Positions 37,784-51,400 of a stretch of DNA of 64,000 bases are shown piece by piece. Below the pieces are notes generated by a model. The model worked only from the letters and a program-made list of their open reading frames with translations. It did no database searches and had not been told where the DNA came from. Source of the DNA: Callipepla californica brunnescens (taxonomy: Eukaryota; Chordata; Aves; Galliformes; Odontophoridae); contig JALIRH010000002.1 in NCBI GenBank assembly GCA_023055505.1, forward strand, positions 19,488,937 through 19,552,936. The letters are read 5' to 3'. Position numbers and translations under genes: made by a program. Numbering within the stretch: position 1 is the stretch's first letter; each line of letters starts with the position of its first letter.

Positions 37784-37929
37784 AAGAAGGCAAAGTTCTT
37801 CAGGGATCTGAACTGCCCAAAGACATCGTGGGAGACATAGGCGGTGGAACTGATCTTCTGAGTGACCCAGACAATCAGCAGCAGGGATGGCTGCAGAACC
37901 ACTGAAGCATCTGACCCAATCGCATGCAG
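37784..37929 (+). other. Exon-like GC-rich block with splice signals, antisense to VPS13B
   Basis: A 146-bp block near 50% GC in an AT-rich intron, flanked on the plus strand by an acceptor with pyrimidine tract (TAATTTTCTCTCCAG, AG at 37782-37783) and a strong donor (CATGCAG|GTAACA, GT at 37930-37931). The same boundaries are poor splice sites on the minus strand. On plus, frame 3 stays open for 39 codons before a stop near the end; on minus one frame is open throughout. I recognise neither peptide. It could be an exon of an antisense non-coding RNA, or an ancient repeat with fortuitous splice sites. Confidence 0.35.
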
Positions 37930-39514
37930 GTAACATATTTTTCCTACTCGTATCACTGCAATATAACCTTACGTGCAAAGCAATGACTGAGCTGATTGGT
38001 CTGTCTCAGAAAACAAGATCTCTGTTATTAAAATAGATCTAGAAAAGTGTTAGTTCAATGTGCAGCAGTAGGGAATGAACAGGCAATAAAATAGAAAATC
38101 ATTCATACCACCGTATAAATCCATTGCGTACACAGATATTAAAAACACTGCATGCAGCTCTGGTCAGTTGAAAGGTCACCAGATCAGTTTTAAGCATTCA
38201 AACCTGGAAACTTCTGTTTCAAAATACCATTCATTCAGTACTTACGCTCCCTAATTCACACTATGCTCCATGCCAAAAGCATTATGCATCGTCCAAATCC
38301 CAGCACAGAGAGCACAGAAATAAAAATGCATATACACGTCTTGAACTTCACTTACTGGTTAAGTAATTTTCTTTTCTTCATTTTTCAATGATTGCCTATT
38401 TACTGTAAAGCAAATGGGTTTTGAACTACTCTAGGTCCAAGCCACCTGGATGTGGACCTCAGAGCCTTAGGCAAACTACAACTGCAAAAAGCTCTTTTCC
38501 AAATGTAGTAATATTTACAGATTTTTATGGTTGCATTGTTCTCAGAAAGTATGAATAGAAATGTATAAGTAAACCAGTAGCTCCACTTCACATGCTGTCT
38601 GCATTGATGTTATTTAATGAAGACACCAAAGTCTCCAAGTATGTAGAAGTTGTTGCCTTAACAATTCTGAAGCAATGAGATTAAGAGTAAAAAGATAAAA
38701 AACCACACACCAAATTATATACAGAAATTGTTGCACAGTACAAGCTGCAGCTGAAGGGACAAAGGGACGTACAGAGCTAAGCCACAGAAAAAAACATATG
38801 TCAATGGACAAAAACTTCTTGCAATTGAGCAAAGAAAATAGTATTTTGACAGAGCGACTGCTGAGTAAAATATTGGGAGCTGCCTACACAAGAGCTTCAT
38901 CCAAAAAATTCTATCCACACAAGTGATCTCAACCCTTTTTGGGGAAATGATGGCTATCAAGGAAACTTCCTGGAATTGCTCAAACAGGCATTTTTATTAT
39001 GTGAACATTTTCTTCCTCAGAGAATGACAGGACTGCAAGAACCGTGAGAACTGATTATCTCTGCAGCAGCCATTTAGTGGACTGATACTGAAGATACAGC
39101 ATTATGACAAAAAAAAAGGACTCATCCTAAAGGTCTAAAAGGCATCCTGAATGCTCCAAGTGGAAGCTTGAATAACAGCAAGTCGAGGACTGTAGCTGAC
39201 TTGAATTAACAATCTCTTCTGTGATCTGTACTGCTGTAACAAGGTTGTTTTTAATAAGCTTGCAGTCTTGTCTATCCCTATCTGATCTATTGTGAGATAA
39301 GTTACTGTAAGGTTGATTGTACCTCCAGGTCAAGAGCTTACACAGAATCAAGAAAATACTGAAGAAGCTGACAAAAGAAGTCCCAAAAAAGTCTTAAATC
39401 TGGAAGTGTTTTCAAACCTGCAGAACACCAGTTAAGTAAGAGATACCTAAGGAAAACATCAGAAAAGAAGTTCCTCTTCATGTCATAACAAAGAGATCTA
39501 CACTGTGTGATGGG

Positions 39515-39620
39515 ATATCACCATTACATATAGTGGGGCATGGTTTAGTGATGGGTCTTGGTTGTTCTCTGTGACCTTAAAGATCTTTTCCAACTGAAAA
39601 AATCGTGGTTCTACAATATT
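39515..39620 (+). mobile_element. CR1 LINE 3'-terminal fragment
   Basis: The stretch around CATGGTTTAGTGATGGGTCT, then TTGGTTGTTCT and GACCTTAAAGATCTTTTCCAAC, ending in GTGGTTCTAC, matches the CR1 3' UTR as found across bird genomes (CATGGTTTAGTGG, TTGGACTxGATGATCT, TTCCAACC, GATTCTATGAT). It is diverged, and only about 100 bp can be recognised. Confidence 0.7.
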
Positions 39621-42461
39621 CAGTCCAAAAAATGAGCCAGGAAGATGAAGTTAGATATATCAATATTTAATTCTGCTTGGAAAAGGAAAAAATGGCCAAG
39701 GCTCTGAGATCATGGGAAACAGAAGACTGTTGCTGGAACATATGATTCCACATATGTCTCAGCAGGGTAGAGAGGACCACATGTCAACATCTCTCTTAAT
39801 GTAGAAGATAGTATCAGCCATGAGCCATACATACTTTTTCTAACTAAGTGAACAGAATGCTTAATAAGCTCTCTCAACTCTTCTGTTAAAAAAAACAAAA
39901 ACAAAACTATCAAGACTGAAACCCCTACTATCTGAAAAGTTTATAAACCTCAAATTTATGATCTGTAGATTACTTAACTGCGCACCAGAATATATGTAAG
40001 CACACTGATACCAGGACAGCTTTCTCCCCTTCCTTATGACTGGACTGGAAGAGTGAGACCACATGATTCCTTTCACAAAACTCTACAGGAAGACTGTGAA
40101 CTACTGATATAGTTAAAATGAACAATGCCTCAAAACATTTCTGAGTGATCTGCAATACATTCTTTACTCTGTTACTTCTATAACACAGGTTTTAAAATGA
40201 AACTAGCAAATACTTTGGAAACTGCCAGCAAGTTTCTTAATACATTTCAGCTTCTGTATTTACAAACACCTCAGCATCATCTGCCAAAATGCTATTTCTT
40301 GCAGCAGTATTCTTCTGTGAATTACAACAGGATTCTTTCCCTATGGCAACAGGGCATCAAGGGAGCTGTTTCATTCCTTTTTCAGCAGTTGAACATTTGT
40401 AGCACTGTGACCATGGATACCAACTGGTCTTGCATTTGAAGTTGTAAAATTGAAATCTTTTTAGCAGTAGATGCTTCACGTACCTCTTCTTGAAAGTAAT
40501 TCGAATAAAACCGTACAGCTGTGATTTCTTATTCCTTTAAAAATTAAAGCTCCTCAGAAGCAATAGAAAACACACTGATGACTATGTATACGTTTTTAGG
40601 TGCTCAGTTGAATTAATAAACGCAAAAACTCAAAGCTTAAATTCAAATTAATTTGATGTTACATTAACTTTCATTGAATGTCCACAAGTCCACCAAAGAT
40701 AACTGGATTTTGTGCTTTTAAGTATCATTCTGATAGAAGTTCATGTGTAATAAAAATTGAAAAAGCCTTCCTTAACTTACAAATATACATGTAAGATAGG
40801 AAAGAGAATAGAGAAGTGAAGGTAGCAGTCCTCCAATCACCACTTAGACTGGTTGTACCAAAACACAAAGAGACATGGAAATCAAATGAGATTTCAAACG
40901 TGGAAGCATCTCTGCTCAAGGCTACAAGAGGTTAACTGGCTTCAGAAAGCTGAGAAGGTGTTCTAGTTTCAAGAGATTCCAGAAAGAAGAATGAAAATTA
41001 TCCACGTTATGGAGCGGAGGAATTCTTCAAGATATACAGCATACTTCTAATTGGAAAATGTCCATACAGCATAAACATAGGAAAAAAGTCCTATTGCTGC
41101 ACATTGTGAAATGGTCTAGTAGTCTAATATTCTAATTTACAAATCAGCACACTGAATGCATATATTGTAATCTGGATTCCTTGCCTGCAGTTTTGTCTGT
41201 TATTTCCCTTCCATCTGGGACAGTAGTAAACTCAGAGTCAATATCTTCCTTCATATATTCTTTATATAAATAAATACAAAACCTATAAACAATGACTGTA
41301 CTAATCATGGGCAGATTCAGACACATAAAGTTGCATCTTTACTGGTATCAGTCTCATCAACTTCAGGAACAGCTTCATATACACTAGTGACAAAGAATAA
41401 CTGATATGACCTGTTCTCCAATTACTTGGTAGCTTCCTAAACCATCACTTACAATACTAGAAATGAACAGTAATACCAATCCTATAGGCAGTGGTGATGG
41501 TCCCTGTGCATGCCACAGCTTAGATGAAACAATAATCTTAGATAAGCAAGGGAAAGCCAGTCATAATTCTTTTACTAAGGTGAAGCAATTAACATTTAAA
41601 ATGCCTGAAAATGATCCAGAACAAAGCACCAACTTGAAGAATATTGGGGGAGACTGTCAATCATTCTGTCTTCATTATTAACGGCAATTATGAATCTTTT
41701 TTAAGTGAGATAATCTTCAAAAGTTCCCCAAAAAATCTGGACTAATTGAAATAATTTTCCATTAATATTATGAATGTTATAATGATCATCAATAGACAAA
41801 TAATAAAGCATCATATAATAATTAATAAATTAAAAAAAAACACAACAGAAGACAGCCTTCAAAATACCATTAAACATAATCAGATTGCAAAATTATTTTA
41901 CTACAAAAATTGTCTCATTCTTCTGCCTGCAATACAAAGCCATGGACTTCCAATGCGTGAGGCAGAAAACGTAAACATTAGGATTTTCAGATCAGAAATG
42001 TGAAAGTTTGTATCTTTCAATTAAGGTCAGCTATCAAAACTAAAGGATTCAATTGATTCAAAAGAGCTAGACATGATGCATCCAAAAATCTGAAACACTC
42101 AATACAGTAAATCCCTTTCCTTATAGACAGATACACACACTCTTGAATGGCGTTGAGACTGATTGATCATTATCTTCTCACTCACAGTAATCTTTCCATG
42201 AGGACAACAGGGGCAGACTTGCAAAACTTCACAACTAGTATAGTATAAAATTACAATTCTAAATTCCAGAACATCTTCAGTATGACTTTAACTATGCTTA
42301 ATATATATTCAAGCACAATTATACTATTATGTAATCACATGCATTTTCGTACATGGGTTGTTGGTCTTTTTGGTTGGATGTTCTTTTTGGTTTGCTTTTT
42401 TAAATTCTTCCAATGCTGCTAAACATTTTTAAGGCAAGGTAAAAACAAATCAATTGCATCT

Positions 42462-42479
42462 ACTTTTTTTTTTTTTTTT
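42462..42479. repeat. Poly(T) tract
   Basis: A run of about 16-17 T bases in an AT-rich intron; nothing else is recognised around it. Confidence 0.7.
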
Positions 42480-45400
42480 ACTAAATCTAAACTATTGCTT
42501 CGATCAGACAGTACTTTAAATCACTCACTTCAAAGTGATGACAAGAGGAATTTTACTTTGATTTTTGAGCTTGAATGACTGATTCTATTCATTAAAAATA
42601 TCAGAAATATTATCTAGACAGATGTAATTTGCACTGAAAAAAAAAGCACAAGAAATTCTCCAATTTGGGGACTGAAAAATCACAGGTAAGTTAAACTATT
42701 AAACTCCATCTCTAAACTCGTAATGCAGAAAGCTGCTGCCACACATTTGAACCACACTGGAAGCTTTAAAATACACTGTATTGAAAAACTGATAAGTGAA
42801 ACCAGCTTTCACATTTTTGCAGTGTCTTCTGAGACAAATGTTACAAATAAACAGAAACGTGCAACCATTAGTATTATTCTGGCATTAAGCTGAACACTGC
42901 AACCTTATGATTTTACAAACCTCATTAAGTTTTTTAGCAGAGTTAAGTAAATTGTATAAAACATCTGCAAGAGCACTATTAGAACGACAAGTTTATTTAC
43001 AAAGCAAATATTCCTGCAGATGGCTAACGATATATCATGATGTCTTCAGAATACAGAGTTTTCTGGGCAGATCAGTTGGGGATGTGCTCCACAAGAGCAG
43101 TATGTGTTCTTGCGTCATATTTTACAGATCAGCAAAAATCTGTACGTGCTACAAACCACTTGGATGAAATTCGCTTGCGCTGTTACTGCTCACTTCGGAC
43201 CACTAAAATTATAATAATGAAAAGAAAAGGAAACTCAATCACATAAAAATACTATGAAAATCTAAGTGGAATGTAAGCACTGAAATGTCTAAAGGAATGT
43301 TTATTTCTAACCAACCTTTTGATACTCAATGGAATTTAAAATTTTCTGCCTGACAACCCATGTTGTGGGTCCTACGATGTAACCATAGCACTGACTAAAC
43401 TGTTTCTAATCCAGAAAGCTCAGAGCTTTATTTTATATGCTGGGACTGGGAACTTCCAGTTTTGAAACCAAGAAGTGAACATAACAGTAAGGATACTGTG
43501 TAAGTTTTGTACTCATCTGAGAAAAAAGCTGAAAGATTTTTTCCTCATCTTCCTTTTCTTGATATTAAGGACAAGACCTCTGAGTAGATGCTTTTTCCTC
43601 AGCTCATTAACCTCATAGTCCTTTATTATGACTACAGCACTGTGCGTAGAAAACATTTCTGGAATAAAATGCAGATGTTTATGAAGATGTTTCTAGCTTT
43701 ATGTTTTATGATACTTAGGAGAAACTTGTCTTATGAATGTGGTTTCTTTTGTTTGTCGGTTGGTTTGTTTTTTTACTGATAAGAACATTTGAACACTTTA
43801 AAAAGCGATGGCTGTATGGCACTTTCAAGCATACAGTTGTCATTCTAACAAAACTCCTTCTTAGATCACAGATGGAGTCATTTTAAAGTTTCATTGAATC
43901 GCAAATTAAAGATAAAACCGATTCATACATACATAGCAAAAAGAGTAGCATCGTACACACTGTGCTTCAGCTTCCCTCCCTTTATCACACCATTAATTTT
44001 ACATGGAATAAGTTTCATCTGCTGTATTACCATGCTTCCATAGCTGGCTTCTCCTTTTATGCAAATTTATACCAACTCCAAAGTGTATTAAAACCACGTT
44101 TTTCCTCTTCAATTATTCATCTGTGCTCAGATACCACCGCACGAGAGTGACAAACTAGATGCTAAACAGTACTGAATTGAAAAATATGACATTTCATAGT
44201 AACTGTTTACATAGCTGTTTTCAGTATGAGGCAAAAGCAGATGAATAGTGAATGTGACTGCCTTAGAAATTAATTTCTCATTCTTATTTTACCAGATTTT
44301 ACAGAACACGTAAAAAAAAAAAGACTGTGTTCACTTTAAATCTAGATAATTTGCCAGAAAATAATTCTGGAAGTTGATAGCTAGGAATATCCAGCTGTTT
44401 TTGCACAGTAACTGATTTGAATACTTCCTAATTTAAAGGAAATAACCTCCTATCAAATCAAAGTGGATGTGTCTGTGGTGTGCTTTGGAGAAAGAAATAG
44501 GGTGGCTAACAAGAGCAGTCTGCTATCATTACAGTCACACAAAAAGAACATTATTTAATTGAATAGTAAATTCTTATACTCTTAGAAGAAAAATTCTGAC
44601 ATGGTTTATTATAAAAATAGCGATGTACACAAAGCAAGCAAGCAGCTTACTGTTCTCTTTGCTAGGTACAAGATCATGGTTACATTTGTCTCTGCATCTG
44701 TCAACTCTTACCAGAAGACCTGACAGAACCCTAAATATTTCATTAAATGCAACTTTCCCCAGCATAATCCTACACTGAAATTTAAAAATCTGCCAGCCAC
44801 TATGAAAGAGACATTCCACATTTAAAATAATTCTAATCATTATTAGAAAAAAAAAATGCCATGATACCTGTAATCCAATCACAGTAGCACGTAAGAGTGA
44901 GGAGAAAACATGAAAGAATCTTAAAATGTTAAGTGAAACACAGTGGTGGCAAATATGATAACTGAATGTATCCAGCAACAAAAGATACTTCAAAAATAAG
45001 AAGTAAACTTGCATGGCAAAGTTAACCTTACTAAAACTTTGGCTTTTATATGTCTGTCATGGTTCACATGTTCACACAGTTTATGTGTTTTTTAAATATA
45101 TATGTGTTAATATATGTGATAAATTAACTCTTGCGTATAAAGATACAAACATCGCTAGTCTTGTGCGAGACTTTTGTGCAGGACTACTACTAAAGAATAG
45201 TAATTGTGCTTAAAAAATGAAGTAAAAAAAAAAAGGGATTCTTGAGCATGAAAAATGTGCATTTTTAACATCAAAGAAACTACTGCATACTTCTTTATTA
45301 GACATGACTTTTTCACTTAAGTGGAATAAAGCAAATTAATGAACAGATAATCTGAGGATATAAACTGAATTTTTGTGGTTGTGCTTGTATCTTCTATTCA

Positions 45401-46873
45401 CCAGCTGTGGTGGTCAAGTGAAGCAGTTAAGGACATTGAAAATAGATGAGATTTTAAAAATCACATAACTGATGGAAAACATTTCATAATAATATTTCAG
45501 AACATAAGGAGAATATTATGGGGCAATCTAAGCAGTATCCGTAATTAAAATAAATCCTTCACTAAATCAAATAGAATCAGAAATTTAGTCTTATATTATG
45601 CTATGGAAAAACAACCACAGCAGTTTCTTCCTGATAAAAGAAACACTCAGTAACAATTCCTCTAATGAATGCTGTGGTCAAGAGGTTTAATGCAAGAAAC
45701 ACCACTGTTTCTATAATAGGCAGAGAAGCTGAGATGCAGACTTCTTTGTGCTAGGGTTACGACTGGAAGTATTCTGTTCAAAATGTTCCTTGAAAATTAT
45801 ACACCATATTTATTCCTAATTACATGAGGTACGAACCTTCAACGCTAACAAAGTCTGCTGTTGTAAGTGACCTAGCAGGAAAGAGATGAAAATCTTCCAG
45901 GGATTCAGGAGGGGAAAACTCCTCCAAGCACCTTCCAGCAGAATTAGACCCAACTCCCAGCCACGTTTCCAGCTCACAAGCCAACAGCACTCATTCTGTG
46001 CATTCAGACTCTAACATGACAAAACAAAGTACAGTTACTACTTATGCTTTCACTCTCAAGTATCAGAAGCAATAACAGGTCAACTGCTTGTGAAGTGCCT
46101 ATGACAGACAACACCAGTAACAGTATTTCCTTCATAAACCAGCTGCAGTGAAGCTAAGTCTGTACCAGGAATATACAAGGGTTCTATCACATTAAACAGC
46201 TCACTGAGAAAAAAAAGTACCTTAATTCTAACTACAAACTTCATGGCAGTCACTTTTGAGTATAGCATAAGATAAATAATAAGCTCTAATATAATATAAA
46301 CCACTATTACATAGAAGTTTATTTTCCTACAACTAATGTCATAATCAGAAGCAACCTACAGGTCTTAATATATTTTAAGCATTTCCTATTAGTATAAAAT
46401 GTTTATAATTCTTCTTAAGCTGAACACTTAAGTAAACAGGTCTTCTGTGAAGGATTTTTCTTATTATTCTTTCATTATGAAATGAACGTAAACCGTAAGA
46501 CAGTAAATAGGGAATGCCATTTTCATGCTGTACGGTGGAAGCACTGGGTTGAATATCACTGCATAAGCACACAAGAGCATATCTCCATTTTTTATGAGGA
46601 AATTATGGATCCTTAATGTCAGCCCAGAGATCACACCTCAGATGCCTTAACTCATGAGTCAGGCTTCCACAATAAGGGAAAGTGAATGGATGGGGGAGGA
46701 AAGGTAACTTCTGTCATCCTCTTTCCAGACCTCTTATTGGATCAAGAACAACAACAAAATAAGTATTATCAGAGAATGAGTTCTGAAAAAAAACAAAAAA
46801 CCAACAATCTACTTATTCATTGACTATTTCCCAGTCAAAGATTAAAAGTATGGCTCCCTAAAGAGACCCAGCA

Positions 46874-46887
46874 GTGCCCTCTGGTGA
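46874..46887 (-). promoter_or_regulatory. CTCF-binding-site-like motif
   Basis: On the minus strand the sequence is TCACCAGAGGGCAC. It fits the vertebrate CTCF core pattern CCASNAGRKGGCRS at 13 of 14 positions, the only mismatch being T for the first C. It lies in an otherwise AT-rich intron. Binding cannot be shown from sequence alone. Confidence 0.5.
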
Positions 46888-47073
46888 TCCAGGTCAAATT
46901 TAGCGGATTTATGGGATGTAAAATGGACCAATACCCCTACAAAATCTCCAGATCACAAAGGATACTGTTACCTTCATTGGGGAACATTCACTGCACAAAC
47001 AATGACTGGTTTTAGAGGATGGAACAAGAAAATAGGCATTTGTTTACTTGTTTGCTTGTGGGTTTTTGCTGGT

Positions 47074-47114
47074 GTTTTTCTTTTTTTTTTCTTTTTTTTT
47101 TTTTTTTTTTTTTT
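47074..47114. repeat. Poly(T) tract
   Basis: About 41 bp of T with two interrupting C bases. On the minus strand this is poly(A). No retrosequence is recognisable beside it. Confidence 0.85.
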
Positions 47115-48059
47115 CAATGTAAGAGATTCTGTTCAAAAATTTTGCTTTGTAGTAAGGCTCTCATGAGATGTTTGTGTCTTACTGATCCTTTCCTGTAAGA
47201 ACATAGGTTAATGAGATAAAAATCAAATGAATGCAGCGGTATGGTATTCTTTTGGTCTTTTGACATTTAGCTGGGAAAACCTTACTGGTCTCAGTAAAAA
47301 ATCTAGTAATCAAATTTAACTCTATGGCAAGATCTATCAGTTTAGATTCCCAAAAGAAAAGCTTGGAACAATTCAAAAGGTATAATGTGATCCAGGTTCT
47401 TAATACATTGACATCAATAGTCGTGTTTTGTACCTTACTATCTTCAATTACAGTTACTTTCATGTACAGTTCTAATCTTATGTCTACTCTGAGACTCATC
47501 AGATAGCTTCTTTCCATCTGCTTCTTCTGTAAATCTCATGTTACATTTCTCTCAATACACCAAATATCTTTACTCTCATCCACCTCTTCCTTTATTTTTT
47601 TCAAATGTACCCTGTCAGCTATATTAACATCTTCAATTTCTACCCATCAGTTTATCTGACACACTGACACGCTGTCTGACATTTCCCTTTCCATTCTGTT
47701 TCTTAACTTTGCTGATTTTTCCAAACTTCAAATGTATTATTTAGTTTTACCGTGGGACAAATAATATATTGCAATCTGAAACAGCATTTTGGTAACTAAA
47801 GTTTTATGGCAATCATTATAAATAGGTCTCACATAGATAATATCATCTGCAAGTCTCCTCCTAGATCTGTATTATTTGCTTTTGAAGTAAAAAAGTAAAG
47901 AAAGAAAATTGGTTTGCTGGTCTGCATAAAACTGAAAATAATCTTTCAAATACATTCTTCAAATAATAAAGGTTTAACTGGAACATAAAATAAAAGGAAT
48001 ACAAAATTCAGAAATAGGAATAGTAAGAAAAATGTATTTTGTTCCTCTCTCCATTTCCT

Positions 48060-48360
48060 AATTCCTCTGGTAATGGAACAAGAACTTTCTTTACATTCTG
48101 AGGTATCACTTCAGAGATTCACTAGAACTGGTCCTGCAGAAGAATCAGTTAACTTCAACCGTGTGGATCTCAGTTTTTGCTCCTCAGAAGAGCAAGGCAC
48201 TGGACAACCGGTGTGTCACTCAGCTCCTCTTCTCCAGCTGTTCTTTCACTCATCCTACACCAGCTATTTTTTCTCTGAAGTTATTTTACTGCTATCTCCA
48301 GTGCAATTGGCTTTTGTGTCTGCCAAATTAAATGGCATGGAAGAGCAGCAGATTCATTAC
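48060..48360. other. Unidentified GC-richer block with a 101-codon plus-strand ORF
   Basis: The ORF at 48073-48378 has a more protein-like composition than its neighbours but no domain I recognise, and no flanking splice sites that stand out. It may be an old repeat or a chance ORF. Confidence 0.25.
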
Positions 48361-48408
48361 CACTCAGCATTACTTTAACTCTTAGTGGGCTATACGTTAG
48401 GTTTACAA

Positions 48409-48432
48409 ATAATCAGAATTTATTCTGATTAT
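48409..48432. repeat. Perfect 24-bp palindrome (11-bp arms, 2-base loop)
   Basis: ATAATCAGAAT and its exact reverse complement ATTCTGATTAT are separated by TT. A third partial copy, TCAGAATTTATT, follows directly. Confidence 0.85.
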
Positions 48433-51400
48433 ATCAGAATTTATTTCTGAAAACGTTGTTACCCCTTCCAATCCATACCATATCTCAACTATCAATAGCT
48501 AATTAAGGATATGAATACGTTCCAGACCTACTGTTTCACTTGCCATAGCTCAAAAACTTACTCAAATCCTTTTGTTCATTGCAGTAAAAGAGCACATATT
48601 ATTTGACACGCAATTTGCTCATCTGTGCCACTTAGCTGCACAGACTGCTGAAAAATTGTTAAGCACTGCAACACAGTGAACAGATAAACACACAAAGCTT
48701 TCCATCCTTATGAAAGATTTGAAACTTCTTTAATTTTGTCTTTATGGGTTTCTTTTTAATTTCATTATGCATTTGAAAGCCTCAGCCCTGAGATAAATCA
48801 GAAAAATAACTATGAGTTACTAAAGATTTACTGTAGAGAAAAGTTATTGCTGTAAATGTCACTATGCCTTCCCCTTCAGACAACAAGCAAACACTATTGT
48901 ATTTATTTTGGAAAACAGGCACATGTTAGAGGGACGATAACGTGCTTTAATTGAAAAATGGGTCTTATCAAATTACACATCAGATGAGCATAAAATAAAG
49001 TATTCCACAGAACTGAAGAGAATGAAAGATATCCTTGATATAACAGAAAAGAAAAAAAAAAATGATGCTTGCAGGAAAAAAAAAAAAGCACAGTTTGATA
49101 GCATTGTAGCAGTATCAAAATGTAGGAGAAACTAAAAAAAACATTTCCAATTTAAAAAAAAAAAAGGTTTCTGAATCTTTTCATACTGCACAAATTATTG
49201 ACTGCATTTAATAGCTATAAATCATTGTCATTCTAGACAGAAAAAAAAAAATAAAGTTGCAAAATGTAACATATATCAGCATGTTTTAAACAAACTGGAG
49301 TTAAGCAAGCATATAGTGTAAGTATAACACTGACTTTGTACTTGTAAACATCCTTTCCACACAGAGCCCTCTGGGACATTCAAAGAATTTACTGAATGAG
49401 CTACTTGGAATAAATAAAGAACGCTCAGCTTGGCCTGTAAGAACATTCAACTTGGCCTGCAACACTTTAACTGATTTTAAAAAAGTTTTAACTGTTCCCC
49501 TAGTTGCCTGGAAATGGCCATTTAAAAAATGCTGCTGTGGCAATAGTAAATCTCTATTAATTCCTCATTTTTGGATTTTCCTCCATGGAGTCTGTTAAAA
49601 ATAATCTTTCAATCCAACCAGCTCAGGACTTAAAATTAAGTACTATATAGTGCACCACAAAAAAGTACTGAAAAAATAGTTATTTGTTTCTTTTTTTGTT
49701 TTTTTGTTTTTTCTTATAAACTTCTCTGCAGAAACCAGTTAACTCAGGCAGAAGGGTTAGCTGAAGTGAGTGCTGCCTACTCTCAATGAGAAGATGCAGA
49801 ACTTCCAGCCTCACTTTAAAAAAAGTCTCTGTTAATTCAGCTATATGCATCAGCTTCAAGACTGTTCAAAAGTTGATAGAGATGACCTGTCAAGTTTTAC
49901 TTTAAAAAACTTTGAATTATTATTTTTTTCTTGCTTCTGACTATACCTATGCTAAATTAATTTACAAGTAAAAGTTCTTAAGTGATTGAATCTCTATTTG
50001 GTAGCCAGGTGCTTTTCAAAAAGACAACTGTGGGGCTACAGGTGCATTGGCAAATACTGTTAAATTACTACCATTTTAATTTAAATGTACATTTCTTTTC
50101 AAGTTATCTGTTAGAGAACATCAGCATCCATCTTACCATACATTTATTTTGATTACCAAGCAAATGAAAGCAAGTTGAAAATCTAAGAGCTCAGATTTGA
50201 CCAAAAAAAATTGATTTTTGTAACTACTGCATACACAAAATGCCTTCCCTACAGGCATGGTACGTTCTGAATATATCCATATGGGGGCAGTAATGTTAAA
50301 GAAAAATAATAGCCAACAGCCGTCACCTTGATTTGTTCATAGACCCCATTCTTATACTCCAGGTTCTCAATACAATGCTCAAAAGAAATTTAAAATACTG
50401 TGAAGCAGGAAAGCTACTGCTTGTCAGAACTCTGCTGAGAGCGCTACCACAGAATAAGCACTTGTCATCACTCAGGGCCCAGACCTACTTCTCAGTGTAT
50501 TTAATTGTTTCAATGAAGAATTTGTTATTATTTTTGCATTGTACTTAATAAATCTACAGCAGTACCCACAATGCAGGCTCTGTCCTAACACAGGAAAGGC
50601 TGATGCAAAGCAGCAGATGGGAAGGAACTGGTTTCTCCATAGTGCTCTCTGAAGTAATAAGGTGCTGAAACACAGCTGTTATGGATTGTCACCAGAGTAA
50701 CACCTCCTTGATTAGAAGGATTTTATCTCAATTTACATTATTCTATCAGGTCTTCTGCTCTCTACCCCATCCCTTCCTCCATGGAGTAGCTGAATGTCGG
50801 TGTGGCAATCTCCATCTGGAAATTCAGAGCTGCTGCTTCTCCCTTGAACAGAAGCTGCTCTGCACCAACAGACCTGTCAGACTCATCAAGGAATTTTTTT
50901 CAACTCTCACACTGCATCTCTCACACACACTTTCTCATATTAGCTGTAAAACCACCATCACATCCTCACTTGTAGCTCTGTGGAAAAAAAAAACTCAGCT
51001 CTTTCACAACCTTCCTACAAAAAAAGACCAAGTCATCACACGCCATTTGGTGACTTCCTGAATGCAGTGGCTATCTGCAGGGAAGAAGTCATGTACTAGT
51101 AGGTGAGAACTGCAGGAACACCACAACTAGCGCTACAGTTTATCAGAAGAGGCAGACCAGGGTTATAAACTATGGAAGCATAAACGTTACTAATATTCCA
51201 CAGAAAATCCACCAACAAAAATCAAGGCCAAAAAGCACGCAGAACAGTAATCCTTACCCTGATCCCTTCACTAACATTTACTGTTGCATTCTCCAAAACT
51301 GCCTTCCAAGTTTCCTAAAATGACGGATTTTAACTTTCGTTGGCAAAATGGTTGGGGTCAGGGAGTGGCTGTGGGAAAACAGACCCTCTAACGTGAAGCC

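Noticed and set aside
37735..37978. Minus-strand ORF at the exon-like block as an alternative VPS13B exon
   Set aside because: No usable acceptor or donor exists on the minus strand at the block edges, and the peptide does not match VPS13B as I recall it.
44574..45014. 146-codon minus-strand ORF, one of the longest in the window
   Set aside because: Its composition is rich in Phe, Leu and Ile as expected of chance reading of AT-rich intron. There is no recognisable domain, and it is not VPS13B.
45890..46010. GC-richer stretch with the inverted repeat GGAGGGGAAAACTCCTCC
   Set aside because: The hairpin is short and no transposon ends or coding similarity were recognised.
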